Source of the DNA: Linnemannia hyalina
Taxonomy: Eukaryota > Mortierellomycota > Mortierellomycetes > Mortierellales > Mortierellaceae
Length of the DNA stretch: 64,000 nt
Assembly (NCBI GenBank): GCA_019671135.1
Contig: JAHRHY010000015.1
Location: forward strand, 1,674,001-1,738,000
Direction of reading: 5' to 3'
Part shown: piece by piece, positions 11,442-23,198 of the stretch
Layout: each line of letters opens with the position of its first letter
How positions within the stretch are numbered: position 1 is the first letter of the stretch
Notes under the pieces: model-generated
Told to the model about the DNA's origin: nothing
The model's database searches: none
The model's input: the letters and a program-made list of their open reading frames with translations, nothing else
Position numbers and translations under genes: made by a program

Positions 11442-14400
11442 TTATTGCTTGAGGCGGCCATCCTTTCGGAGTGCATCAATGTCATGCAAAAGATCTAGCA
11501 GCGTCGAGGACGACCAAGCCTGGGACTGGCAGGCATCCACACAGATCGCGCCGTTCAGGTTGGTCAACTCTGCCAAACCGGCCCACGGACTCGTCTCCAG
11601 CTGGGCCTTGTGTGGTAACATCATCCGGTGCAGCTCAAACACCGTGTCCTTGACCTAATTTTGGTAATATTCAATAAGCATTGTTAGTTGGCATGGTTGA
11701 TCCTCTTGTCATTGGCAATCTTGAGAGGGTGGACTGAGGTCGGGACTTACAGAGTCAGGGTCACACTTCAGCCTTATGAGAAGGTAAGCACGGAAGAAAT
11801 AGCCAGTGCACCACAACCATTCCTAGAATGGAGAGAAATGAAGTGTTAGTAGGTAGATCGACCATGATCTAGAGAAACAACGACACGCCCATTTGAAAGT
11901 AACGTACAGGTCCCTGGTGATAGTTCCAACCCTTGGCAATCATGCGGTCGTCCGAATCGTTGCTGTTGTCGTAGTTGGGTCTGTAAGCCCAGTCCGCAGG
12001 ATCTAATGTGCGCATACCTAACAGATAGCAAATTGTAAAAAAAGTGGATGTTAATTAACATAAAGTTATGCAAGTAGCTTACTATAACCTCCAATCTGTC
12101 TAAAAACATACCGAGAGGTCCAAGGATGACTTCTTTGGCGAGCTCCAAAGCACCTATAGCGTGAGCCTTGTCAAAGAGCTCAGGGGCAACGCACATGGCT
12201 ACAGGGAAGTTGCAACGAAGCTGGTAGTCGGCAAAGGGTGTAATAGATCCGTAGGTATCCTTGTAAATGCCGCGGCGGTTGACAAGCTCTGAAGCGATCA
12301 CATATTGACTATCCTCCTCAGGGTTGGTGGGGACGTAAAAGTGCTTTTCAAAGTTCTTCTGGATCAACTCCTCCCACTCCTTGAGCGTAAGGGTTCTGGC
12401 AGGTCGGACCTTGCCCTTGAACCGGGTCTCGCCGACGTCAATCTTCTCCAGCGCAAACTTGCCCCGCTTGTGGAGGTCATTGACCCATCGCAGTGATGAC
12501 TTCAAAAGACCAATGATCTCGACATCGGCACCGTCACGAGGCGTGGCGGGAACTCCCTTGGTGCCAGCCTTGGCGCTCTCTCCCATCTTGTCCATCCAGG
12601 TTCCGCAGTTGTAAATGTTCCCACCAGTGACAAATCCGGTCTTAAAGTCCAGATCAACATCCACCTGGAAGCCTTTGTCCGACATTTGCTCGTCCAGACG
12701 ATGTCCTGCGTTCCACTCACGATAGTGAATACCGTTGGCGTGGCACACAAGAATCTCGGTCAAAATCTCCTCAAGGGTGACGTCGACAGAGTAGGCCTCA
12801 GGGCTGGTGTACTCGACAAAGGTCTGGCCATCGGGAAAACGGCGTGCGAACGATTCCTTCAAGATAGCCTCACCGTCGGGAACGATGGTGCAGTAATCTT
12901 GAACTGACTGGAAGAACCACCAAACAGAGTCGCGAGAGTTGTATCGGGGGGACCGGAGACTGTCAAGCAAGTTGGGGATCATGCCGTGCTTCAAACTGCT
13001 GGCAAAGGCAAGAATGTGCTCCTTGGCAGCGTCAAACTGGCCAGTGACCAGGAGGATACCGCGCAGACTGATAAACACATCACGTCCCCATGTGCGCATA
13101 TGGCGGTACGTAAAGTGGGGCAAACCGGCTGCAAGCGAGGGAGTCTTCTTGGTAGGGTGCAAGCCGGCAGAGTCCACAAAGCTGTACACCTGGAGAGCAG
13201 TCAAGGCGAGCGACTTTGTGAAGTAGTCTCCCCGCTGGATCAGGGGTGGCATCAGAGAGTAGGCACGGTTGCGAGCAGCTTCATAGGCTGTCATGGTCGC
13301 CAACGCAAAGTAGCGAGGCACGAGGTAGTTGGGCAGCTTCTTGATGGCGCCCATGCGATCCGTGTACCACTCGAGCAACGACTTAAGCGCCGGGAACAAG
13401 TGTAGATGTCTATGTTTGGAAGTGCAACATAGCATATTAGTATGACGATGATAGTGGCAGTGATGACATGGGTATGTGCAGATGCTTGGAATCTCTGAAC
13501 ATAGCCAATAAAAATATGAACCTCTGGATGCGGTCGCGGATGTAGTCCAAGGCCCAGTGGCCATCGCGCAAGTGAGCACAGAATGGGTGGCCAAGGTCAT
13601 TGGTTTCGATGATAGGCTTGAGCACAGAGATGAACCCTTCCAGTCCACAGTAGACAAGCTGGCCATGATTAGGGATGTTGTACACTCCGTTACCAGCTAA
13701 CAGAAGCAAACAATAGTGTGAAGAGGTATTTGTCAGTAATTGTAACGAAGAAATAATAAATAGAGGCATAATTATCACATTTCAGCACTTACGAGTAAGG
13801 TCCTGCTCTTCGCCGTCGCAACGGTAGAGTACAATGTTGAGCTCCATCCATCCGAGTTCGCCAAAGACATTGTCGGGGACAGTTTTGACCAGGGTCTCAA
13901 TGTTGGTGGGCACCTTGCTGTCGACAGAGGTTTCCAAAAGAATAATACTGCCTCCGGGGAATCGATCAGGAATATCAATCTGGGTAAAGGCGCCTTGGTT
14001 GTCAGATTGGGATGAGATCTTGGGGTATTCAAGCTCCACAATCTTACCAGGAAGACCCTTCAAAAATGTCTCGTTCTTCTCGAGAGTGCGGGAGGTGACT
14101 TCCAGACCGACAGAGAAGATGACCTTGGCAGTGGTATCGCGAAGCTTGATTGGCATAGTGTCGCCTCGTTTGGGGTTGTCGTAGAATGATGTGTGGGCAA
14201 TCAAGATGTATCCCTTCAACGTGCTTGTCTGCTGACGGTGTACAATGATATACTAGACAGTTGACACATAAATACTAAGGGCATTAGACTATGTCGTTTG
14301 GAGTAAGTACGCAAAAAGCGAATGAATCTTGGTCAACACAAAACCTACCTCGTTTTCGTGATGCACATGGGCCTCCTCGAAACCCTCGAGTGCCAACTTG

Positions 14401-17400
14401 GTGTGAAGTTTGTTCAGGCGAGCCTTGATATTAGTGATACCGACGGCCATGGGGTCTTTGTAGGTCGCATATTGACGCTTCTCTGTCACCAAGTTCAGCA
14501 GAGTAGGGTACAACTCATCGTAGCCCTTGACAGAGCCAATAGCGCAAGACGTCATGCACACAAGACCTGCATTGGAGAGGGTATCCTCAGCACGGCGCTT
14601 CTGGTGAGGCGTTTCGTTGTCGTGTGTGCAGTCCATGAAGAGAGCATGAGGGTGCGAAGGAACAAGAGGCGTAACTCTGCTGGGCACAGTCTTACCATCA
14701 GGTCCCGTCCATGGTACGTCCTCGCACAAACTACTGCGGTCCATGCAGCCTACCATGCACAAAGTGTGATGTTTTAGCTAGGTCATAGGAAAATAATAGA
14801 AAGCGATCGCGCACTGCAAACGATTCATAATGAAGAACTTACCGACTGGCCTGATGCCGTGGCGGTGGATGAGGCGGCTCAGCTCGCGGGGCTCCCATGC
14901 CTGCATAGCCTCACGAATCAACGAGTTGATGCCCAAGCGACTCACAAAGCGAATATCCATGGCCTCTGATCCAGTAAACAGCTCTGCAACAACATAGAGG
15001 TTGGGACGAACAGTACGGGCTGCATCTAGCAAATACTGGGCAAGATGGATCGGTGTCGAGTGGCAATTGTCAATTCTGAATCCATGGAACAGGCGCGCAG
15101 ATTGGATCGTGTACTCCTTCATACGGTCCCACAGCCATGGCACATCCTCCTACAACAGCAGAGAGAAAAGGCAAACGGTGAGTATGGCATTCTGCTAGCC
15201 CCAAGTGCGTAAAAAAACATACACATACAGGACGACAGATGACTTACGGGTCCTTTTCCATATCGCAGCTTAACGCAGTCGCCCCAGATGATGACTTCAC
15301 GGCGAAGGTAGGCATGGCTGTCCTTGCCAGCAAAGTCCTGAAGAGGGTCGGCGTTCCAGATCCATCCGTTGTTGGCAAGCGCCAGTGATCCCCGTGGGTG
15401 GACAGCAGTGCGCTCGTTTTCCGGGAGCCTGGTAAAGTATGTCTCTACCAACGGGTTTCTATGAGAGCGCAAAAGATGAAACGAAGGTGATTGTCAATTG
15501 AGTTCTCTTCGGAACCATTACCTGTGTCACAATGGACGATAAAATCTGACACTTACTCCTCAGTGATGGGTCCAAGTCTGGGTCCATGCTCGTCGAGACG
15601 CATGTACTTGACACGATTCTCGATATTAGTGATGATGGTTTCAACATCACTATCGTAGGCCTTGTAGTACTCCAGATTGACCTCATTCATGATCTTTTTG
15701 TACTCGTCGTAGACAGTCTCGGTTGCTCCAGACTTGGTAAAGTCAATATTAAGGAGAGCAGACATGTATGCAACTGCCACATTGGGGAGGATCTTTTTGT
15801 GGTGACGGTCGCCGTGCTCGCCTGCTCCTGACAGAGCAGCCTCGCTCAAGGTGTCCGCCTTTTCCTTCAAGGTTAGTTTGGTGAGTGTATCGTGGTTGAA
15901 GAGGTCGTGACCGTAGGGCTTTTTGGCTGCGATCTCGGCCTTGAACTCTTCCAAGGAGGTGAGGACATCGACCACATAAAACTCCCACAGCTTGATGTCT
16001 TTGAAGACGGTCTCTCGAAGGGCTGTCATGATCGCCTTGAGTTCAGGCTCCGACTTGATATCGGTCGAGAACGGGGTCGAGGGGTCTGCAACCTTGGCCG
16101 AGAACGCCAAAAGAGCACTGTCCAGTTCAAACGCAGGGATAAGATGAGGCGAGTTGTGCAAATTGTAGCCTTTGTAAGATAAAAGATACACAGGTTGTCA
16201 ATATTACATCCTGGTACCGTAGCAATGCTCTATCAATTCTCATCGAATAAAATCGGTGGCAAAGTTACCTCCTTCGGGGTGGTCCCAGAGCCAGGTGGAG
16301 TTGCAGGCAGTGTGGTTCCAGACAATGTCGGTCAGGGAGAGTGCCCCATACTTTGTTTCGACCTCCGCCAACTTTGCCTTGACGATCGCCCGCTGCTCGT
16401 CCTCGGACTTTTTCAGATCCTTGTCCTCGAAGAAGCCCGGGTCGAACTTGAGTTGGTCAAAGATCGAGTAGGGCGAGTTGGAGATGCCTCGGTACTGGAG
16501 GGGGACAAAGTGAATCATGTTGTAACCCGACTTTGAGATGGTCTCCAGATGAGGTGTCCACTCCGACAGCTTGCCCATCCACTTGGGGACAACGGACTCG
16601 ATCACAAGTCCCTCGAGAGGGAGCGAGGTTGCAGGCTTGCCCTTCACTCCTGAGGTCTCTGTGGATGTCAGGGTCAATTGGGGGTCGACGACAAAGTAGC
16701 CGGTCTCTGAGCGGCTCCAGTAGAGGGTACCACCCTGGTCGAAGGGTGAGTGCTCGACGTAGTACTCGAATGCTCCTGATCCAGTAATCAACAAGTCGCA
16801 TTCGGGCTCAATCCCGGTCAGACTGAACGAAGGAAGGTTTGAGAGATAACAAAAGAGAGGGAGGAAAGGGAGATAAGATGTGGTATTCAGTGAACTGACT
16901 TGAACTGGCTTTTGTTTCCCAGTCTTTCACTCCTTCAATCTGGCACACCCTCCCTTCCTGTTCATTCTTCATGTCCTGGCATACCACTCTTTTCTTGTAT
17001 TGGACCTTACTGACTGACCGACTGACTTTTGTCTCCTTTTCATTCTTCACAATATGGCACACCCTTCCTTTTCTTAATATTGATGCTGTAGTTCATTCTT
17101 GTCCTTCCGATGGCGCGTTTCAGTCGCTCGATCCGGATCCTTTTTCACTCATCTATTCATTGTGTGTTCGGTAATACTCCTGCTTACCCATGTTGATAAA
17201 ACTCGTTGCGGTTGAACTGCTTTCTATTGTATTCGCCATTTGAACAAGAAGGAGTGAGTGGGTAAGTGAGTATTCATATTCAAGACGTCATCCTCTTCTT
17301 TTTGTCCTGTTCACACAATGGTCGTGGGAAAAATACACGCGGTGATCAACGAAAGACGATGTCCTCAATTGAAATAGTATCCTTTCATACCCTTTTGGTG

Positions 17401-17659
17401 GATAGTTAGTCCAGACGACACCTTGGTTTGATGCCAACGATCCAGCGATGACCTTGAACCTCAGTACGTAGGGGGCATCTGGTGGAGGCAGGCGGTTGTA
17501 CTATTATTTATCAAGGATAGGAAAAGAGAGCAGTGAGCAACGGGAAAGAAAAGTCAGGGTCGAAGAACGACATGTAATTCTTACCGTGGCGTTCTCTGCG
17601 GGTGAGCCATCGTCGTCAAGCTCAATACGGTAGACGTTGATGGGGTCGGCGGAGGTCAT
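11442..17659 (-). CDS. GDB1: Glycogen debranching enzyme (4-alpha-glucanotransferase / amylo-alpha-1,6-glucosidase)
   Basis: A bifunctional cytosolic enzyme that moves maltotriosyl units and cleaves the remaining alpha-1,6 glucose of glycogen. Fourteen exons join in phase to 1,537 residues, the usual family length: 17585-17659, 17391-17500, 17188-17223, 16269-16822, 15557-16169, 15248-15458, 14843-15149, 14349-14749, 13793-14231, 13522-13696, 12112-13409, 11908-12017, 11751-11822, 11442-11654. The GH13-type transferase half has the nucleophile in [10 protein letters not shown] (Asp ~560), the acid in [10 protein letters not shown] (Glu ~589) and THDNETP (Asp ~679). The glucosidase half carries the [16 protein letters not shown] motif and [20 protein letters not shown]. 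All introns are GT-AG. The exon-9 acceptor is a NAGNAG, so one Gln may be optional. No lesions were seen. Confidence 0.95.
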
Positions 17660-17831
17660 CGCAGAAGGGAGGTTGAGTAATGTAGAACGACGAAATCAAT
17701 TGACAAAGGAATAACAAAGAGTTCAAGATCGCTATGACGGAAGAATGATGTTGTGAAGGGTGCGATCTGTGCAATGAACGAATGAAAAGTGAAAAGGAGG
17801 AAGGGGGAGGAGGGAGGAAAGGAGGACAAGG

Positions 17832-17832
<1 letters not shown>

Positions 17833-17868
<36 letters not shown>
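17833..17868. repeat. GA dinucleotide microsatellite
   Basis: About 17 GA units, some 170 bp upstream of the GDB1 start codon, probably in its promoter or 5' UTR. Confidence 0.9.
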
Positions 17869-17874
<6 letters not shown>

Positions 17875-20800
17875 GAAGGAAAACGACGAAGAAGAAAAGG
17901 GGTGTGGTGTGATATGAAGGAAAGCAGCGGAAGGAAATAAATAATAAAGAAGAGGAAAAGAACGCAGACGACGGGCTGAGAAACATATACATGATGAACG
18001 ATGAACCATTGAGCCAATGGTCGACGGAAGACAGAAAAGACAGGGGTGGGGCTGAACGAGGTGGATGGAATGGGTGATGATGGCATTGGTAGCCAAGCAA
18101 TGGTGTATCTGCTTCTCAATTGGCTGCTGAAAGGGTGTAGACAATTGTGGTTGTTGGGGTACAGCACTGAGCATTTACGGGAATACACTCACAGCACTGA
18201 CATACTCAGATACGCACGTTCGCCTTGTCAACCCAACCTCAAAACCAATGACAAGAACAAGTGAATTGACGATAGGAAAGGCACAAACTTAAGGTTCGTG
18301 TGAGTTTCAATGCTCGAAAAATGACGTATGGGCTCGCTGCGCGCTTGGATCACATAAACGAAACATTGAGAAAGATATGTCCACGAACAACACGCCTTGG
18401 CTGTACTGCAGAAAAGCACGCCTCAGTTCCAACGCGTCATCGACAAGTTTTCCCCAAAGGACAACACAAAAAATAACGCGCGCTCCCATTCGCACCATCC
18501 ACCGACGCGTCCACACGGGCAAGGTTGCAAAGCATAAAGAGTTCCTCTTCGTATTTTTATCACCTGACTGAGTGGCGAAGGCGACTTGCCGCCAACTTGG
18601 AACCCATCCGTCTTCACATTTGATATCTCGCGAGCGTCAACAAGTCAGGATCGGGATACATACATCGATCTGCTATCCGTTGCTATATTGAGGGCTATTA
18701 TTAGCTCCTGGCCGCATTCAACTGCACTACCTTGCAACTAACTGGGCCTTATGGCCCTTCCACTCGACACCCGTGCATACGATGCAGACCAACACATACT
18801 AGTTACCGACGATGCCCTGCTGGAATCAGCCCTTTGATACAATTCAATCGCCAAAAAAAAGCGCATCCCGCCAAGATTGTGCTCATCGTTGATGTATCGC
18901 ATGCGGTTGGGATAGGGGGTGTGGACGTGTTCATTTTACGATATTGCGTCAATTCCCAATTGAGCCCCGGTCGTATTCATCGGTGGTGCCACTTTTCTTC
19001 TAGATTGAGGCGGAAGCTCATTGGCAAGCCTTAGAGCTGGCATGAGTCGCCTATGCACTGGAACAGAAAGCCTCCTTAGCTTTATTCGTGGCATGAGAGC
19101 CCCTTGATACAATGGCATGAAGATATACCCATGCCTTAGCCCTTGACCATCTTGTATTCAAAAGGAACCCCGGAATGACCCCATCCTCATTTCGAATATC
19201 CGTCACTCACTAATGCAACGCAGAGATCGCTATCCGTCATCCACCTAACCTTACCTTACCTTTCATCTTCGCCTTACCATACCTTGCTTGTTTGTTGTTT
19301 TTTTACTCTCTTTCCTTACCTGGACCTCTAGATTCAATACATTTTGACAAAAAGTTGGGCATTTCAAAACACCCAATGCAAGGTAAGGCAAGGCAACGCA
19401 AGGCACCACAAGTAGGCAGGCTGGAAGACATGGATGGATGCTTCAACTTGCTAGACATTGCGTACAGTAAAATACATCACTCTCAAGTCAATTGTATCGC
19501 GCCATCCTTTCTTTGGGATCGCGTAAGTATCCTTGCTTTTCTTACCCTCACTTTTAAACAGCAAATGCATCCCTACCTATATACCGCCAACAACAAAAAA
19601 GAGTGAAAACGATCTCAAGTATTGTATGCAATCTGGTTGATGTCGTTTGTTGTTGCTACTATTTGTAAAATGGATCGACCCCGTCTTGTTATCTTTGAGT
19701 TTCCCTGTTTTTTCCTCCTCCTCCTTGATTTCTTCGGATGCCAGGTAGCAGCAACGGCAGCGGCAGACGGACAGGCATGCAGATGAAAGAAGGAAGTATT
19801 TTGCAAGCTCCTCAAAAGTTTGATCGCAGCCGCTGATAGATACTTTTGTAGTGGTGGTGTTGTATTTTCTGCTTGTCTTCGCTCACGACAGAATGGTTAA
19901 CAAGGGGCTGGTCCATCATGTAAGTCATGGTTCATATTACGAAAAACAAAGTAAGCACTGTAAGTACATGTACATGGACATGGAAAAAAATGAGGGGCAA
20001 TGGGGCATATTAGGAGGCAGTTGGACAGGCTTGCCATCCATCTGAAATATTCCAAACCCCCTTGCAATAAAATGCAATTTTGTCCGGACAAGAGGAGAAA
20101 GGGAAGAGAAGAGACAAGAGAGGGAGGCAATGACCCCCTTTCTTCTCCTTGAATAGAGCTAGTGAATGGAACCAGACACTTACAGAGCAGATAGAACAGC
20201 AAGACAAAGGAGAAAGAAGCGTATCCAGTTTTGACCCCGCCTTATTCCTTTTTTTTTTTCTCTGTTGTTTGCTCTAGCCGTTGTTTTTTTGTTCCCTCAG
20301 TTTAACTTTTACATCAATCGCTCCTTTTTCAATCCGCAATCTGTCTAACGCTCTCCCTCTCTCCCTGTCCCCTCTTCCCCCCCCTCTCTCTTTTTCTGTT
20401 GCCTCCATCTCGCCCTCTCTCCCTCCTTCAATTCCTTTGTCTGTAGCCTATTCTTTTTCACTTTTTAATTCGTCCTTCCTCCGTTCGACAAAAGAACCCC
20501 CCTTGGTTCTACTCAATTCGACAGTTTTTTTTCTTTCTTACTCCTCCTCATCATCTTTAACCCCCTCATCCTCTCACAAAGCCGTGGCGCATGATGGGTT
20601 CCAAGACCCCCTTGCAATAAAAAATCCGGCCCATCCTCCCATCCTTCCTCCCTCATCCTCATACCATACTTTTCCATATCCTCCTCCCCTTTTAACAATC
20701 CGCACGAACATCACACATCGCCCGTGTTCCTACAATTTATGGACGTGCATAATCTCGTGTCTCTTGAGCAAAACGCAAACCAAAAAAAAAGAACCGAAAA

Positions 20801-21322
20801 GACTAGCTTAGCTTGCCCTTGAAGTGTTGAATCCGTTGTTTTTCGTTGTTTTTTTTCAAAGAGAACAAGAAGCGCAATGAAGCCTCAACTCTCACTCGTT
20901 CCCTTCCTTTCGTTCCCCTTTTACGGACATGCGATCGTTGTCCCCTCAATACCGCAAAGAATACCAAAAAGAACAATAGAAAGAATGATAGCAATGAAAG
21001 GTCTAAGACAGAGGAACAGAGGGTCGGCGGGAAGGAAGGAAGGAGGGGGCCAGCAGAGTGTGTTCAAAGCCAAAAGTGGAGAGAACGAGAGAACGGAGCC
21101 GCTGCCCCAGAGAGCGTTCATCATCCAAACGCGGGTCAAGGAGTATGTATGTCTGCATTGCTTTAAGTTGACGAAATACCACACTTTTTTTTCTTTGTAC
21201 ACCTTCGCTTCTGTCTCCAGGGACCACCCTTGGTCCGTCTTGACACCCCTTTGGTTTTCTTCGTTTGCTTTGCTTGTTGGGGTCATTTCGTCCTGCTCTG
21301 TCTGGATTGCTTCTACAGAGCG

Positions 21323-21330
21323 TATATAAA
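21323..21330 (+). promoter_or_regulatory. TATA box (TATATAAA) of the membrane-protein gene
   Basis: TATATAAA followed by AGGAGG, 267 bp upstream of the ATG at 21597, with a long CT-rich leader between. The spacing allows a 200-bp-plus 5' UTR. Confidence 0.45.
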
Positions 21331-21596
21331 GGAGGTTCATCCCCGCCTCTTTTTTTTGTTCGTTACTTCTTGCATCAGCAGCTTGCTCGTCCCTACCTTC
21401 CCTCTTTCCCTCTGGATCCCTTTCAACGCGTTCTTATCGATCTATTCACGTTTCCACTCCTCTCTCCTCTTCTTCTTTGCCTTCCCTCCTTCCTCCTCAT
21501 ACAACTTCCTCTGCCATTCTTCTTCCCTAATCCCCAAACACTTAAAGCTCACTTTACCTCCTCTACTTTTCCTTTGAACAAATCCATCCATCCATC

Positions 21597-22743
21597 ATGC
21601 CTGGACAACCAGATGCCCCTTGTAGGTCCTATTAGCCAATTGGCCTTTTCCCATCAAACGATGACCATGCTATGATTTCTCACCTACTCAATGAATCCTC
21701 GTAAGCAAGATGACCAACCTTTTGCTCTCAACTAACCCATGGTTCTTCCTTCCTTCTCCGTAACAATCTCCAATAGCCATCATCTCGTTGCTGGTGTCGT
21801 TGCTGTCGATCTCGTTGATGTCAGTTCTCTTTGGTCGTAAGACCTCAGGTACCTCCTTGGCCAACATCAACTATGCTCGAGGTCTCGTCATCTCGCTCTA
21901 TGTCGTCTCTTGGCTCTTCACAACCATGGCTGGCGTGTTGACATCGACCAACGCCGGCAACATCATATCCTGCACCCTCTCCATCTTTGTCTGTCTGTCC
22001 TTGTACGCCGCCTCCAAGATTATCATCTACCTCTTCCTCATTGAGAAGGTCTACGTCGTCAGTTCCGTCACCACTACTCGCAAAGATACCATGGTACGAT
22101 GCTTTCATTAATATATACCTGTACTTGACGCTTCCTTTTGAGCTGGAAATTAACCCCCCCGCCTCTGTACGTTCTATTTTAGCTGTATCGCTTCAACATC
22201 TTGCTGTTGACCCCCTACACCATCATCCTGGTCCTCATGATCTTGAACCACGTCGCTGTCCTGGACGAGAACGACCAGTGCTTCATTGGTCTCAAGCCCC
22301 TCGCCTCGATTGTCCTAATTCTTTACGACATCTTCATCTCCTGCTGGTTGACCGTCCTCTTCATCCGCCCTCTCATGAGCACCACCTCCGTCCTCCAGGG
22401 CCCCAGCAAGGGTAAGCTCCGTCAAGTCGCCCGTCGTACTCTTATCGGTTCCGTGATTGCCCTTATCCTCAGTTCCGGCAACGTCTTCACCCTCGTCTAC
22501 TACCGTGGTTACGAGGACTCTGTCCTCTGCCTTCTCTCGTGCACACTGGATGTGACCTTGAATGCCTGCACAGTCCACTGGGTCACCTCGCGCGGTGCTC
22601 GTCACGGTACTGCGACCGAGAAGGCCAGCCGTGGTATCACCAACCAGAACACTCACCAGATGAACGGCACCAGCACCGAAAAGCAGGTCGCCCCCACCGA
22701 CACCCACATCTCCGTCACCGTCGAGTCCTACATGGAGCACTAA
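21597..22743 (+). CDS. Seven-helix integral membrane protein of unknown function
   Basis: Three exons, 21597-21621, 21777-22093 and 22183-22743, join to 300 residues (intron phases 1 and 0, all GT-AG). Seven hydrophobic segments are visible at roughly residues 10-28, 42-63, 70-98, 117-140, 150-172, 195-217 and 225-246. They are followed by a polar Thr/Gln-rich C-terminal tail of about 50 residues. The topology is that of a receptor or transporter-like seven-helix protein, but I see no GPCR, opsin or transporter signature, so I assign no function. The upstream region has a TATA box and a pyrimidine-rich leader. Start choice: the first ATG after the CT-rich leader; the 25-nt first exon is short but the splice sites are good. 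Confidence 0.8.
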
Positions 22744-23198
22744 ATCCCTTTCTCGTGGCATATTCAGGTCCCAGTGCCTACAAGTCATTTTATCATACAC
22801 GGACGATCCCTAACTGACTCCGAATAGCTTTCAATAGAAAACCAACCTTCATTTAATGTGCAGTGCGCGCGCCTCATAACGGTCTTCAATAGTAAACACA
22901 TATTCTTTTTCTCTCTCCCTTTATTTCCGCTGTATGTACATAAGACAATGAAAATGTCTGAAATGAAAACCAATTCTGTATGACACTTGTCGTATCTCTA
23001 GTAGATCGCCCAAGCGCATTTGTTGTTGCTGTTGTTGTTGTTGTCGTTATCGACGCTGAACCGCCAATCCGGTCCAAGTCCACCATTCTTGTTCGCTCCC
23101 TTCATCGTCTCTGTGAGATGTGGTCCCGTTGAGGATCTTTAGTTTCCCTTCCTTAATAAAACAGCAGTCTCTTTCTCTTCAGCAGCGTCCAACTCGAC
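22744..23198. other. Convergent intergenic spacer
   Basis: 455 bp between the 3' ends of the membrane protein (+) and the eIF4E-like gene (-). There are A/T-rich runs usable as polyadenylation signals on both strands (for example AATAAAA near 23154) and a short GTT repeat near 23020-23045. No gene seen. Confidence 0.6.

Larger units (their letters stand above)
17660..21596. other. Large divergent intergenic region
   Basis: 3.9 kb between the divergent GDB1 and membrane-protein genes. I found no supported gene. Contents: a GA microsatellite, purine-rich blocks, TTACC/AAGGC short repeats at about 19250-19410, and long pyrimidine-rich tracts at 20270-20700 and 21350-21590 typical of fungal promoters and 5' leaders. 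A 17-bp string ending in TTGCAATAAAA occurs twice, at 20056 and 20606. Confidence 0.55.

Noticed and set aside
17224..17390. Non-canonical acceptor in intron 2 of the debranching enzyme
   Set aside because: Using the TAG at 17224-17226 restores phase and the expected KQFNRNEF sequence.
17622..18188. 188-codon minus frame upstream of the debranching enzyme
   Set aside because: Made of the GA microsatellite and pyrimidine-rich promoter; Ser/Leu/Phe low complexity.
20056..20622. A 17-bp string (ending TTGCAATAAAA) present twice, 550 bp apart
   Set aside because: Too short and A-rich to call a regulatory repeat without more copies.
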